This document shows positions 1-12,763 of a stretch of 64,000 nucleotides of DNA, one piece after another. A program made the translations under genes and the position numbers. This stretch comes from Candolleomyces eurysporus. Taxonomy: Eukaryota; Basidiomycota; Agaricomycetes; Agaricales; Psathyrellaceae. The stretch's first letter is position 1. Every line of letters starts with the position of its first letter. Location: positions 1-64,000 of the forward strand of contig JANBPK010001484.1 in assembly GCA_027579435.1 (NCBI GenBank), read 5' to 3'. Below the pieces are notes generated by a model. That model did not search any database, had not been told where the DNA came from, and was given only the letters and a program-made list of their open reading frames with translations.

Positions 1-512
1 CCGTGATTGGCTTGGCTTCGTCGGTTCAGACCGACACGTAGTGTCTGAACCTCCAGATTCTAAGCTGTAAAATAACAAATTTGGGCTCTATATACATGTA
101 ACTTTTTGTATACACCCTTAAAATGAAGCTATGTGCTCCTGAAGCTTGGAAAATAACCCATTATCTCCAGTCCGTCGCAGGGTGGTTGCCGATCAAAGAA
201 CCACCCGCGGGAATTCGAGCTCACTCGCGCGGGAAAGGGCCTCGAACTCGATTAAATTCCATCCTGATACGGCTGTAACACGGTAGCCAACCCAAGTTTA
301 TGGGCTTCGGAATCTTTGAAGGAGAGGATAGCCAAGGCGCAAGCGCCCATGTCCAAAGTGACAGCACATACAACATGGTTACTTATTGCACAACATACGA
401 ATTTTACGCTCAACAAGTTACAAAACACTGAAATGAAGGTGAGACCGGTGCTTTTCTTCAGTAGGAATGGCACGTACACAATACATGAAGCAAAGAATCC
501 GAATGGTTGCTT
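1..512. other. Gene-free stretch downstream of CHZ1
   Basis: I see no gene here. The short open frames have no family resemblance and no plausible exon structure. The part next to 513 is presumably the 3' untranslated region of the CHZ1 gene on the minus strand. Confidence 0.5.
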
Positions 513-976
513 TTACTTCGTCTCTTCATCATCGTCCTCGTCCATTTCATTGCCAGTGAAACCGGCCTTCGCCAGCGCCTCCTCGGAGGTGTAGTCGACG
601 CGAACACCACGGGTTCGACGGCCACCGGAGATGATGGCACTGGGGTCAATCTCCTCAAAATCTTCTTCCTCCTGGAAAAAAGGCATGAATGTTAGCGCTG
701 CGACGCGTCAGACGCGCGCCAGGTGGTTCGGCTTACCTCCTCGTCGTCCTCTTCCATCTCCTCGTCCTCTTCCTCATCGTCCTCTTCCTCCTCCTCCTCC
801 ATGGACTCGTCGGCCACTGGGGCCTTTTCCTTGCCCTTCCCAGAGGGCGACGCGTCGGGTGCTACGCCAGAGGCGGTGTTCCTAGTTGACGACGCGCTAG
901 CTTGAGTTTGCGCCGAGAACATGGAGGTAGAGACGACTCACTGCTGGTTGGAGGGGTCGGTGACGCTGGACGACAT
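513..976 (-). CDS. CHZ1: Histone H2A.Z chaperone CHZ1
   Basis: A small acidic nuclear protein of the Chz1 family, which carries H2A.Z-H2B dimers to the SWR1 remodeller. The model has three exons: 942-976, 737-896 and 513-671, with introns of 45 and 65 nt, giving 117 residues. The middle is a long Glu/Asp tract. The C-terminal third holds the family core: EEIDPSAIISGGRRTRGVR, then VDYTSEEALAKAGF and a short acidic tail. The start was chosen because the first ATG (976) splices in frame into the acidic exon. The gene diverges from the DUF6593-like gene to its right. The C-terminal motif makes the family call secure; intron 1 is the least certain part. Confidence 0.88.
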
Positions 977-1525
977 GATGCGACGTGTGGCAAGGTAATG
1001 GTTCAAGTGAAAGCGGTGAAGAATGGTGTTTGCGGTTTATTTGTGGATGAACGGCGGTTTGTTTGGCCGCGTCTTGGTGGGAAAGTCTGACCTCCGCTCA
1101 GTCTGGATGGAAATTCCTCAAGTCCCTCCATCCCTCGAGCAAGCACCGCGGAAAAAAATAAGGAAAAGGTACCCATGCTTTCATCAAGAATTGTTACTGA
1201 TCTTATAGAGGGTCCCATCGGTGATATGTAGCATTATCACTATCAGCCGTCACAGAGACTCGGGCTGCTGAATTTGTATCACCTCGTTGAAACGAGTCCG
1301 GATCGCTTGTGTCCGTGATGCTTGTCGTTTATTGGGTCCGAATCTGTTATTTTCGAGTGGCATCGCGATGGAGCGCATTGTTGCGCTGTGTTGGAGATTA
1401 GAATCATCACAGGCTGCCATCGTGTCCCATGGTACTGTTTGATCCCGACTTACCTCAGCTGCAGCCAGATCGGTTCTCTTCCTACCTCCTTTTCCTCCGC
1501 TATACCTCTCGCCGGGGCACCGGCC
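977..1525. promoter_or_regulatory. Divergent intergenic region CHZ1 / DUF6593-like gene
   Basis: About 550 bp separate two genes transcribed away from each other, so it must hold both promoters. No clear TATA box or operator could be assigned. An open frame on the plus strand runs through part of it (from 1322) in frame with the downstream gene, so the true start of that gene could lie further upstream. Confidence 0.45.
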
Positions 1526-3588
1526 ATGGTTGGGCCTTTTGACAGCGCTCTCAGGGAACTCGCTCGTTTTGCTCGCACAGACACAGATTCTCTTCCAGAC
1601 CACGCTTCGACCAGCTCTGCACCCTCCAGAATATCCCTGATGCCCTCTGTCTGGCTCCCGTCCTTGACCATTAGACGCCACGATGCCCAGGAACAACCTG
1701 CTGGCGACAAACCCCCTCTCCTTACCCTCAAAGTGTCCTCTCGGACGTTTATAGACTCAATAGTCACAGATGAAACGTCGAATTCACCTCTATACACCAT
1801 GAAGACAGTGGGCGCCTGCACCACCGCACTACGCACCAGCCCCACCGGAGGCAACATGCAATTTGCGACCATTCGTTGGCCAAAGATGTTGCCAACAAGA
1901 ATCAAGGGGAAGGAAGTGTCGGACGGTGTGGAGATACAGATGGGAAACGCACGGTATCTAGGAGGAGAAACCTTGCTAAAACCTGGGCCCAAGCCAACGT
2001 GAGTGATTACCTACCTCCGCCACAGTAACTGGCGTTTACCGTTCTCAGATCTTCGCGCATGTTCTCAATCCCTAACTACCCCCATGAGCTCAAGTGGAAG
2101 CGCAAAGGCGATGTATATTGGGTATGTTCTTGAATGGTTCCCATGGCCAGATGCTGACCTTGAGAACAGTGTACCACTCAGAGCCTCAAAGGACCTGTCG
2201 CGATATTGGAGCTCATGAAGGACAAAAATCCCATCAAGCTCACCATTTTTGAAACCCTTCGAGACAAACACGACCCCAGAAGTGTTCTCTACCACAATGG
2301 CGTTTACATTCGTCTATTGGATTACCTGGTGGTCACTGCGATGCTATTGCTTACGGACGTTCAGGAGTGGAGGCTCGTCAAGACAACCGAAGAAAGGAAC
2401 ATCGCTGTTCCTAATCTCGAAGGGGGTAGCACCGTGGAGGCAAGTACTTCACAATGGAGGAAAATCGTCTACCGCGAACCAATATACCCTAAAATATATG
2501 GGTACTCTTCCTCGAATCTCTCAACTCCAGAACCCTCATANCCCCCCATCACCTCGCAGCTCACGGCGAAGGCGTAGTTTCCCCAATGGGTCTTCCCTCC
2601 GGTCAAGCATGCAGACGAACGCCGACGAGTCGATGCTCTCCTTATCATCTGATTCGGAGGACGAGGAGGAGGATGACGTGATGGAGGATGCTATTGTGCA
2701 CACAAGGGCAGGAAGTCCCACAGAATTAACAAACTATCCACCAACAATATCACACGCACCCTCACACGGCTACATCGATCCCTCCTTCTACAAAGGTCAG
2801 GTTCCTCCTGTGCCTGCATTACCCCTGCAGTATGCCAAGTCAAATCCATCCCTTCGAGATGGCCTGACAGCAGGTTCATCGAACGCCTCCTNCCCCCCGT
2901 TCCCGAAACTCCCGTGACTTGCCTCGAGCGCCTGCTCAGCAAGCATATCCAACTCCAGAGTCATCGATAATGTCGCATATGTCTTTACCCTCGGAGCGAG
3001 AACATCAACACACTACTCCACCGAACCATCAACCTCCAGAACCTGTTACATCGGCGGCAGGTCGACCCCGATCAATGACGACAGGTCGACGCCCACCACG
3101 ACCGTTGCCGACTGTTCCCCACCCCAATTCTACAAATATATTGCGGAAGGCGCGGAGTCATGCGACACTAGCTGAGGAGGAGCCACCAGCTCCAATCGCC
3201 TTCTATTCCCCCCCCAACAACGAGCCGAACTTCTCAGCGGAGTTTGCCGCCTACCCCGATGACGGGGGACCCTAGCAGTCCAAATCCCGAAGCTAACCAA
3301 GAGGAGTTGCGGGCAGCTGCAGCGACGGTTCAGAGAATTCGTCAGCAGCGCCAACAGCGCCAGGCACCGTCGATTAGGATACCATCGTCGCCGCTGAGCA
3401 AGGCTACTCATGCGGCTGGGAGCGAGGGTCATGAAGAGGACGATCAGTGGGTGCAGGTGTTGGCTAGTCCGTCGGGGAGGTCGCTTCCTCCCCTGCCTGC
3501 TGTTTATTACGACGTGCCGCCGCCTGCGTATTCAGAGGCGGTACCGTACGAGGAACAGGGGAAGCCATCCCATTTGGGAGGTTCGTGA
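1526..3588 (+). CDS. DUF6593-like protein with a disordered, PPxY-containing tail (frame broken by assembly)
   Basis: Exons 1526-1998, 2049-2121 and 2170-3588. The N-terminal part resembles the basidiomycete DUF6593 fold: beta-strand-rich, with a Trp-Lys-Trp stretch across intron 2 and the segment LLDYLVVTAMLLLTDVQEWR near its end. Function is unknown. The rest is low complexity, rich in Ser/Pro/Glu, and ends with a PPAY motif, a possible binding site for Rsp5-type WW domains. Reading frame is lost three times: at the N/C run at 2541, at the N/C run at 2892, and at the 8-C run near 3207. Each time a long natural-looking frame continues in the next register, so I read it as one gene with homopolymer-length errors. 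The start could also be 1640. Confidence 0.6.
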
Positions 3589-5067
3589 ACTTTTTTTCTG
3601 GCTCTTCTTTTCGTGCTCTATCTTTTCGCTCCTTGTTACCATTCATCGTTGGATTATCTTGACTATCATCGTTCATTTATTTTCCGCTCTTCAGACTCTT
3701 TGGGGTTTTCGTGTGTATATCTCTTATTCGCATTTATTCGCATTGCTTCTGTTTCATCCCATTACATCCTCCTGCATACCCCGCAACTCATTGTCATCCA
3801 TCCATTCATTTTTCTCCTTCATCATTTGTCGCGATGTCGCGTTCCTTTGTTTCTGTACGTGTAACGTTTCCTTTTTGTCTAATACCCGACATCTCCGTTC
3901 TCTATTTTTGTCGGGGGATCGCCCACGCGGAGGTTGTCGATGATGCTTCGACGTCTTGACGAGGTCGAGGACCGTCACCCGGCGCTGGAATTCATGCCCC
4001 AGATGGATATACTACTGTTTAACATCCACTTACACGTATGTATGTAGCCTACTAGGAAGATAAATTGTACTTACCCGTGTCTAAAAATCAGGGTCCTTGC
4101 CTTCCTCCGTCCGCCTTCTTGTTTCCATGTCAAACGTCGTATGTACAATGTCGACTGTCCACTGCTTCTAAGAATTCCTGATCAACGATCATCATCCTTT
4201 TCATGTGCCTCAGCACCGCTTTTCGACTCGGAACGGGTTTCATGGCCTCAAGTGAGACGTGCGAGGAGGTCGGATGATTCTCGACGATGGACAACATATG
4301 GTATGTTGGCGGCGCTCGCCCCCTTCCTGCCAGAATGAGCGGCCCCGCTCAATCGTTTTGACGTGAATGGGAAATATATCCATAGTGACCGATGGATTGA
4401 ATTCATTTAAGTATTGAGCTGGCACGCGGATATACGTATGTCCTTGTACCTGTAGCCCGAGTGTCAAGTATGATACTTTTCAATGTTCGCTGGCAGAGTC
4501 GGGTATTATGTGCCCGTTTCACCAAACGTACATGTGTAAGTTGACGTTAAGCTCAGTGGATTCCGCCGCGGGACGTTCGTGTGCGAATTCAAACAGAGGA
4601 GATAGGGATAACGGGAAGAATTTTAGAAGCGGTAAGTGGCGCGAACACTTGGCGGCAACTATGTGTTTGTACCGGATTACACTTACGAAATTTCGAAGGT
4701 CTTCAAAAATTTCTATGAACTCGAGGGCCGAGCTTTTCTTAAACGCCTGTCGCCTCTTTATTGTTCTCACTGCTGACCTGTGCAAACCTTCTGCTGGGTT
4801 GAGAGACCCTCAGACTCACTGACGTGATAGCCCCTGTTTCGAACCTTGCTGCAATAGCCCACGTTTGGCCGGTGGCAGGAGGTTCGTCGATTTCTTTGAC
4901 CGCACAATCGTATCCGTGCGCATTACTCTAAACGTTGTTTGAACTTGGTGGAGCGGAACGAGCGGGGTGTAAATGGCGGAGTGATCTGCCAGTGATCCGT
5001 TGTAAAACTTCCCGGGCCTAGCAACTCTTACCAGGGACGACCACGACCATTTGCCTTCGAGGATTAG
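3589..5067. other. Gene-free stretch
   Basis: T-rich sequence after 3588 is probably the 3' untranslated region of the preceding gene. From about 4,100 to 5,067 I find only short frames without family resemblance or splice context. The end abuts the F-box pseudogene and should include its old promoter. Confidence 0.45.
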
Positions 5068-6312
5068 ATGTAAGCGGTGAGCTCATGCATTATCTATTGC
5101 GAAGCTATACTGACCGTCCTCCCTCAGTTCCTTCTCCCCAAGGGCAGTCAAGAGCTCGTCCTGTCGAACCAGCGGCTACCTTAATCACACATAGCGTCGG
5201 TCAAAAATTGCCCTTCAAAACAGATGCTTCTTTTATGCGGGAAGAAGCTTGAATATCTGGCGGTACTCTTCAACGACAAATGCCAGCAAATCGCACAGAT
5301 GAAGCATGGCATCTAGCTCTGCGAAGGAATCCTCGGCCTTTTAAAGAAACCTTGCTTCGTGCCCTGGAGCAGTCTAATGAATGTCCTCATCACTTGGATG
5401 CAACACTTTTCCTCGCCGCGCCTCTTCATAAAGCTTAAGTCTTTGCAAGAAGGCATCTTCAAATCCGCAGGGTCTGGCGGCACGATAGCTCGAACCTTGA
5501 AAGCTGCGAGACACGGCTACTCGGCCTCGTCAACCCCACATTGATATTCAAGAGCGATGACAATTTAACCGCCTCCAATTACTTCGATCAAACATAGACG
5601 ACTTGGTGCATATGAACGCAAACCCAGGAGAGACTATAAGAATCACGCAACGGTTCAACTTTACAGCATGATGCACGAAGAGCTGTTTTCCGAACCTCAC
5701 TGCTCTATCCTTACCTGCCATTTGTCCTGGCACTTTCAGAGAAACCCACATCGCCGGAATTTTCGAACTGGTATCCGATCTCCAGTCGCTGGCACTAGGC
5801 GTGGACATCAATGACAATTTATTGCTTGAGCGCCGTGATTCTCGTCAAGGTAGAGGAGATTCCAAGCCTTCACCCCTTCTCGAGGAGTTCACCATCGAGT
5901 GCGCTTATCCCGGGTATGGCTAGCAAGGCTCGGTGGAGTACACCCTCCCTCCAACCCTCTCGTTCAGTCTTTCCAAGAGATTCATCGACATGGTGAAAGC
6001 TCGATGGGTCCAGTAGGCGATTCTAGGGTCTCGACTGAAGAAAGCATCGCTCTTCCTCGAGCGAGATTTCCGGCAGAGTTGCATTTGGTGAGAAATGCTT
6101 GAAACGCGAGGTGGACGCTGGATTGAATTGAGTATACCCATTGTCGGAAAACCTCGAAGCTGGAACGACCCATCTGGCAAGAATATCACGCACTGGCACA
6201 ACAGGCTGATGATACCCGAGGACGAACCTTCGGGTTGTGCTACCTGTCTGCAACTGGTTCGGGAGGCTGAAGAGGAGTGGGAGAAGGGGAGGCGGGAGAA
6301 GGATGAAGACTA
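5068..6312 (+). pseudogene. Decayed F-box family gene (copy psi1)
   Basis: A dead paralogue of the intact F-box gene at 7117-9202. The family's 9-nt first exon is still visible at 5068-5076, but it now contains a TAA codon. It is followed by an intron ending at 5127. After that, stretches matching the family appear in order but in shifting frames and with deletions: the N-terminal coiled-coil region, a LQEG segment near 5450, the LTAL..HL segment near 5700, LLEEFTI near 5880, and KARW near 5995. The last 70 codons remain open and keep the family ending, PRSWNDPSGKNITHWHNRL followed by CATC. The F-box itself is largely deleted. The call rests on collinearity with the neighbour. Confidence 0.85.
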
Positions 6313-7116
6313 GGAGTGGTTTTGACAGCTTGGACTTTGTTTTAGAAGTTTCTACAGTTCAACATGTTCGGATATCAGTTGTAGGCTATACTGGTGTTGC
6401 ATTATTTCTACTGGGTTTTCACCATGACGGGCGGTTTCGAGTCCAAGGACCACCTAAATCCGTTAACCTTCAGCCCGGACTCGGAGCCCNGGGGGGCCGA
6501 TCTTTGGGCTCCAACTGCATGGTATCTTGAAGGAACTCGATGATGCTTGTTTGACCTGAATATAGCTGCCTTTCTTTCCTAGTAAAATCCACTCCTTCCC
6601 CCTCAACCGTCCGAAACCTCCGACACAGTCGTATGAAGCAGGTGACATAAATTAAAGTAATAGGAAGTGCTAACGAGAGCTCAGTTTATTGGGGCGTGTC
6701 TCCAATGCTAGGTCACCGTCTCCTTCTTTACTTGCACGGGCTGGTGAAGGGAAAAGGGAAAAGGAGTGCCCAGAAATTTTGCGAGAAATCATTCTAGATC
6801 TGCTTATGAAGGCTCCGTTGAAAGTGTCAAGATGGCGCCTAGGCACTGGATCGTGCCGCTTATTCTAATGGAAGATCTCTCTCAATTCGCTTCAGCGATC
6901 CAATAACGCTCACATTCATATTTCCAAGATCGTATTGGTTCCCTCTTTAGTACTTAGTACTACATAGTTCAAGCAGGTTTCGAAATCGCATCTCTAACAT
7001 CTCGGGGCGATTTCAGTGTTCACGGCCCGGCATGCGCTTCCTTTCGCACATGGTGTGCCCCTGATGGAACGGTTCACTCGTCCGCTTGACCACGACCGTG
7101 TTTACTAGGAACCTCA
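6313..7116. other. Intergenic region upstream of the F-box gene
   Basis: About 800 bp with no supported gene. It contains one ambiguous base at 6490 beside a G run. It should hold the promoter of the following F-box gene, but I could not assign a TATA box or other site. Confidence 0.45.
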
Positions 7117-9202
7117 ATGACATCGGTATGCTCTACTTCCTTGCTTTTGTGTGCGCAATACACTCATTGCCCACACCCTTCAGCTCCTTCCCAATGACAT
7201 TCAAGAGCTCCTGCGGACGAACGAACCGCTTACAGAACTGCATGCAGCGTCGGTCAAAGGCTGCCTAGAAGAACAAATACCTCTTCTCAAGCAATGTGAG
7301 AAAGAGGTCGAAAATCTTATTGGACTCCTCCATGCAAAACGCAAGCAAGTCGAGCAGATAAAGCAAGGCATCCAGGCTTGCAAGCGCGCCCTCGAGCTAC
7401 CGAAGGAAACGACCATCCTGATGGTTTCAACCGAGGTTTTGCAAACCATCTTCCGACATTCGTTACCGACTAGGCTGTCGGTATGCTTCAAACACCCTTC
7501 TAAATATTCCAACAACCCTCCCTTTTCGTTGTTGCAAGTTTGTAAACAATGGAGGACGGTAGCGCTCGAGATGCCGTCGCTCTGGACGTTTTTCTCAGTT
7601 CGCAGCCACATCTACTGGCCAGTGGAAGTCTTGAATGCCGGAGCCGGGTCGTTCTTCAACTTTGTCAACGACTATTTCCAGCGATCTGGAGATCTTCCCA
7701 AGTCAGTAGACGTTTACCTGCCCTTCAACTACCATGACGAAGAAGACGATTTCCCCTTCGATGATGGGAGTCTTCTAGGCGCGATTTTCGCTCAAGACAT
7801 CAAAATCAAGAACCTTTCTTTTGGAACATATGATATCTGTCATTTATTATCGCAACTCGGCTTGGGCTCCTCCAGCCGGCCGAGTTTACTCAACCCAAGT
7901 ATCTTGGAAAGTGTGGAGTCTCTGGTTCTCTATTCCACAGGGTCACACCACGGGTCCCATGCCAGACTTGACCCGGCTCGGACGCCGTTCCGCCCCAGCC
8001 ATTTCAAATCCCTTCGACGCCTTTCTCTTGAACCCGGAGACAGCGCCACAATAGACGTGTCTTTCCCCATCCCCTGGAGCAATTTAACTCATCTCGCCAT
8101 TAACTCCTACATCCCATGGCGACCGTGGCTGACCCTTTTCAAAAAACTCACGGCATTGCAAGAAGGCCTATTTTATGTTTTTTGCAACCAGTTGCGGCGA
8201 GACAACGACCCTACTTTGGAGACCTACAAAGCTCAATTTCCCGACCTTTCCAACCTCACGTTGATTTTTGAAAGCTGCGGCCCCAGTGGAATTACCCTCC
8301 CCAGCTATTCATTCCCTTCACTCAAGCACATCCGCCTCAGTGCATATGGACGCCGATCCAGGGACTACCGCAGTGATATTGGTCCCTTTCGGCTTCACAA
8401 TATGAGGACATATCTTTCAAACCTTACCGCCCTCTCGCTGTACCACTTGACGTGGCAAATCGAGGAAACCCACGTCTCCGAGATTCTTGCCCTCACTCGC
8501 AACATCCGGTCGCTGACGCTAGGCATAGACGTGGATTACAACGCGCTGCTTGCTCGCCTATATTCCAGTCATAATTCAGGTGCGAAGGCTTTGCTCGTCC
8601 CCTTGCTTGAAGAGTTCACTATCGACTGCTCTTCTCTCAAGCACGAGAGCTCGAAGACGTATCACCACAGGCTGCCGGATCCCCATGCCTTCACCGCTAG
8701 AATTGTCCCTGTTTTCTGCTTCCACCTTTCTGACGGATTTATCAGCATGGTCGAGGCCCGATGGGATCGGTGGGAGATTATGCGGGTCTCTCAGTTGAAG
8801 AAAGTGTCGCTATTCCTTGAGGATCAACATAAGGCGGAGTTGACTAGGGTGAAGAGAGGGTTGAAATGGGAGGTTGAAGAGGGATTGGAATTGACCTTGC
8901 GCGTTATCGAGAAACCTCAAACCTGGAGTGACCCGTTTAACAAGAATATGACGCACTGGCATGACGGGCTGGTTTTTCAGGAGAACGATTCGGAGCCAAG
9001 CTCGGATTGCCCAACTTGCCTACGATTGGCCCAGGAGGACGAAGAGGAAAAGGGGGGAAAGAGACAGGAGAATGAGAGGGAGGAAGATGAGAGTGATTCC
9101 GAGGACGAAGAACATTATCCAGAGCCAGGAGATGGGTATGGACATGGTAGATGCTGGAGGTGTGAACCAAGGGAAAGCCCCGAGAAGGAAGATTGGTTTT
9201 GA
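7117..9202 (+). CDS. F-box/leucine-rich-type protein (family copy A)
   Basis: Predicted 675-residue F-box protein, probably a substrate adaptor of an SCF ubiquitin ligase; substrate unknown. Exon 1 is only 9 nt (7117-7125, Met-Thr-Ser), then a 58-nt intron and one long exon from 7184. The N-terminal 70 residues are a likely coiled coil (LLRTNEPLTELHAAS and heptads). Next come an F-box-like segment, VSTEVLQTIFRHSLP, the agaricomycete-typical VCKQWRTVALEMPSLWTFF, and degenerate leucine-rich strands. The C-terminus has KNMTHWHDGL, then CPTC, then a very acidic tail of about 60 residues. The start was chosen because the same mini-exon and splice occur in every paralogue here. Tandem decayed copies lie on both sides. 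Confidence 0.85.
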
Positions 9203-9431
9203 CATTAATCATGGAGTTAAATGAATTCTTTCGGTGTATTTTTTCCAATCGTCCTCTGTCTTCATGAATATGCATTCCGTTCTGTTGTCTACTCGAGTGG
9301 AAAGCGCTGAGCAGAAACGCTCCGCTCCTGATCGATGATCTGTCCAACTCAGACCTCACCCGGAAGGGTCAGCAGCAAGCCGGCAGTGAAACAATTCCTT
9401 CTTGACCTTAACCATATATCTCGAATTGAAT

Positions 9432-10300
9432 ATGTCTTCGGTGCGAGTCTTGTATGTCCCTGGCTGCTCTTACTCAGATATTGAGATATAGTTGATTTTC
9501 TTGTCCAGAATCTACTTCTTCTGCCATCCACCATCCGACAGCTCCTGCGGTCAAATGAAGTACTTCCTCCATTGCACAAGCTGACGGTACACGTATGCCT
9601 TGAGCAACGGATACCGCTCCTCGAGGAATAACAGGAGAAAGAGGCGGACTTGACTTTGAAGCTGCGCAACAAACGGCAACAAATCGTACGGGCAAAGTGG
9701 GACATCTGGGCATGCGGCACGCGAAGTCTCGGACTGTTGAACAGAACGTCTATTTGTGGTCCCAACACGAGGTTCTGCAGCTTATCTTCCGTTACGCTCT
9801 ACTGGCCGACCTACTAGCGTGTGTCAGCCACCCGTAAAAATGCTGCCTTTTCGTTAACGTTGGTGCAGGTCTGGGAGATGGAGGACTCTCGCGCGATCGC
9901 AATCAAGATCTTATCGATATCGTTGTGGGCATCCTTGGCCATCACGAAGTCAAATGAGGGCTGATTTTTCCATATTGATCTGTTGAAAATTTTACATAAT
10001 TGAGAGTCCTTGTAGGTAATTGTCGGAGCATTGTCAGACCATATAGTTAATGATAATCAATGACCAGACTGACGTCCTGGGTTTATAATGCCTTAGATGC
10101 GCTGACAAGATCAGTTGCTAGCTGATATTTATTATGGATCGTACATATGACGATCAGGCCTTATCTAGCCTTGTCTGACCTCCATTGATTTAGTGATGTT
10201 GTTGATACGCCGTCGGGGATAAACGTCTACAATCCCGACGTTTTCTACAACTTTGTGAAGACCTGCTTTCAGTGATCTGCAAGGAAGCCGAAGTCATGAA
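9432..10300 (+). pseudogene. Decayed F-box family gene (copy psi2), 5' half only
   Basis: The 9-nt first exon (9432-9440, Met-Ser-Ser) and its 68-nt intron are intact. Exon 2 begins at 9509 with LLLPSTIRQLLRSNE, clearly the family N-terminus. A TAA follows where paralogues read on, and a frameshift occurs before the F-box remnant (EVLQLIFRYAL in another frame, near 9770). About 250 nt of unrelated AT-rich sequence interrupts the copy between roughly 9955 and 10200. Homology then resumes at 10230-10300 (FYNFVKTCFQ). The C-terminal half is missing. It lies directly between two intact paralogues. Confidence 0.8.
9955..10200. other. Unrelated AT-rich insertion inside F-box pseudogene psi2
   Basis: In intact copy A the F-box segment LWTFF and the FFNFV segment are about 84 nt apart. 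Here the matching points lie about 335 nt apart, so roughly 250 nt were inserted. The insert is AT-rich with no coding potential. It has imperfect inverted stretches (TCAATGACCAGAC near 10061, GTCTGACC..CATTGA near 10174), but no target-site duplication could be fixed. It may be a miniature non-autonomous element or simply decayed sequence; borders are approximate. Confidence 0.35.
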
Positions 10301-10427
10301 GGCGCGTAGAAAAGTCTTTAAGCGCGTGCTCAAAAATCTTTCAATCGGTGCGGAAACCAGGAGGACGAGTGTACAACTGGAAATGAGAGGAAGCTCATGT
10401 CGCTACCTTGAAATGTGTATATAAAGG

Positions 10428-10437
10428 TAGAGATGTC
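10428..10437 (+). promoter_or_regulatory. TATA-like box upstream of F-box gene B
   Basis: The sequence TATATAAAGG lies about 207 bp upstream of the ATG of the F-box gene at 10644. The spacing is long for a fungal TATA box, so transcript-start evidence would be needed. Confidence 0.35.
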
Positions 10438-10643
10438 TGTATTTGACGACGCAGACGCTCCTCCTTTATTACGGGATAAAAGGTTCAGAATGCCTGAGAG
10501 GCCCACAGTAAATGGACACAGGCTGACACAGGGCGGCGGTGGGCTTAAGCTTTCCANTTTTTTTTGATCCGCTCAGAAAGTATGTTGACACGTCGGATCG
10601 CAACCAAGGTTACCAAATCGCAGGTCAATCTCAATCCACTGTC

Positions 10644-12533
10644 ATGTCCTCTGTATGTCCTGCTGATACACTATAGCCTGTCATTAATCTCATTTTTTTT
10701 TCTCGCACACAGTCAGAATATCGCTATGAAGATCTTCCTGAAAATTTCAGGATCTTTGCACGGTCGAACGAGGCGATCTCGCACTCAAGCGCATCCGCCA
10801 TAGAAGAATACGTTACGAAGGAAAGGGCCGTCCTCGAGCAATACGAGGATGAATTGAAGGCTCTCTCTAGGCAGCTTGCCGAAAAGAAGCGTCTTCTAGC
10901 CCGCAAACGTCAAGATCTATCTGCCTGCGAGCGAATTGTGCAGCTGTCCCGGTCAACATCCATCATCAACCTCCCAACAGAAATTCTTCAACTCATCTTC
11001 CTCTACTCCATACCACCTTCACTGTCTGCATGCTTTCGACACGCAACAGACTACAACGAGAACGCCCCATTCTCGCTAATACATGTCTGCAGAAAGTGGA
11101 GGACGATAGCCTTCGAGACGCCTTCGTTGTGGACGTCTGTCTCTCTTCGGAGTTTCGAGGGCTCTCCGATGACAATCGGCGAAAATTTCGGAATGAAGAA
11201 CCATATAAAGAACTGGTACGAGCGAGCAGGATCATTGCCGAAGTCTCTCGATTTTTATATGGGAGAAGACCGAACCGCGTTCGATCCGATGGTCATGCCT
11301 GGTCTGACTGACTGCGCATTCTTCCAAGGCTTCGAATTCACGTATCTCTCTTTGGGATCTCGAGACATCGACTCTCTATTGCGAACACTAAATGAAGAAG
11401 GCCCGTGGCCAATGTGGAGCTCAAAGATATTGCATAGAGTGGAATCGCTCGTGCTCTATTCTGAATTACATCCGCACACCATTGATTCAGAAGCACCCAT
11501 AGAAACCTTTTCGGGAGAAGACTTCAAATCTTTGCGACGTCTCTCACTGCGCATAGGCTCCAGCCTCAGTCAAGGAATTTTGGGTGTGTTCGATCTTCCC
11601 TGGAAGAATCTCACCCATGTCGCTATTACTTCTTGGATACAAGACGGGGATTTCATGGATCTTCTCACTGACCTCATCTCCCTTCGACAAGGAATCTTTT
11701 ATATCACTTACGACGAACTTTGGAATAGCGACAATGGTGCAGCGGTTGAGGAACATCCGCAACTCAAGGACCTAACCCTTATCCACCACATTAACACTTT
11801 CAGCCCAGTACCCTTCGACCGTTATTTCTTTCCTTCACTTCAATACTTCCGACTCGGGGCATATACCGACTTTTTCGACGAAGACATGAAAACGTTCGAC
11901 CTTCGAAATATTCAAGCCACTCTCGTCAATCTCACTTCCCTGTCACTGTGGCATCCATCCTGGGAGGTATCAGCGTCCCATATTGTGGAATTACTCTCCG
12001 TCACTCCCAACCTCCTCTTATTAACAGTCGGCGTCAGCACCAACTACGACGAACTCTTTAACGCCCTCATAAATAATGCGACAGATGGGAAGAAGCTTCC
12101 TGTTGTAGGGCCACTGCTAGAAGATTTGGTCATCGATTACGGTCCCTTGGTTTACAAATATATGGTTCGAATACCGCCCGTTCGGCCCAAGCACTTCCAA
12201 TTCAGCAGTGGGGTTTTCTCGGAGATGGTGAAGGTTAGGTGGAAGGGAGAGGTAGCTGGCTCCGTTCAAACTTCACAGCTCAAGAAGGCCTCGGTTTTTC
12301 TAAGCGGATGGCACGAGAGCTGCTTGGAAGGAGTGCAAGATAGCTTAAAGGAGGAGGTGAAAGAGGGGTTCGAGTTGACACTTGGATTTGTTGATTGCCC
12401 TCAGACGTGGGAGGACCCTATGGACAGGAAGATTACGCATTGGCATGAAGGGCTGGTGTTACCCGAGAACTCGGATTGCTGTGGCCGGTGTTTGATGGAG
12501 AATGAGCTAGAGGACCTGGAGATTTACGAGTAG
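10644..12533 (+). CDS. F-box/leucine-rich-type protein (family copy B)
   Basis: Predicted 609-residue F-box protein, probably an SCF substrate adaptor; target unknown. Exon 1 is 9 nt (10644-10652, Met-Ser-Ser), then a 60-nt intron with a consensus GTATGT donor, then exon 2 from 10713. A coiled coil (about residues 25-75) precedes the F-box-like segment LPTEILQLIFLYSIP and VCRKWRTIAFETPSLWTSV, then weak leucine-rich repeats (for example LTSLSLWHPSW). It ends with PQTWEDP, RKITHWHEGL and CCGRC, without the acidic extension of copy A. It lies third in a same-strand row after copy A and pseudogene psi2, convergent with the receptor-like gene downstream. The mini-exon start is supported by the paralogues. 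Confidence 0.85.
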
Positions 12534-12763
12534 TATTCTCATAATCGACTCAGAGTTGAATCTTATCAACATAAATTACCCCAGGTCTTCCTTGACCCGA
12601 AAAATTCAGAGCTTTGGACTTCAATTCGGCATAATTCGACGATCCTGAGAGTCATACAGCGACAGCGTAGAATACAAACAAGCATGAGGAAGGGGATATA
12701 CATATAAATTAGGGAATGTCCTAGTAGAAGCCGTCCAAACGAAACAAGATACTAATATAGCGT

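Noticed and set aside
1250..1992. Long minus-strand frames opposite the DUF6593-like gene
   Set aside because: They overlap a plus-strand gene with family resemblance and good splice sites, and they show no recognisable domain.
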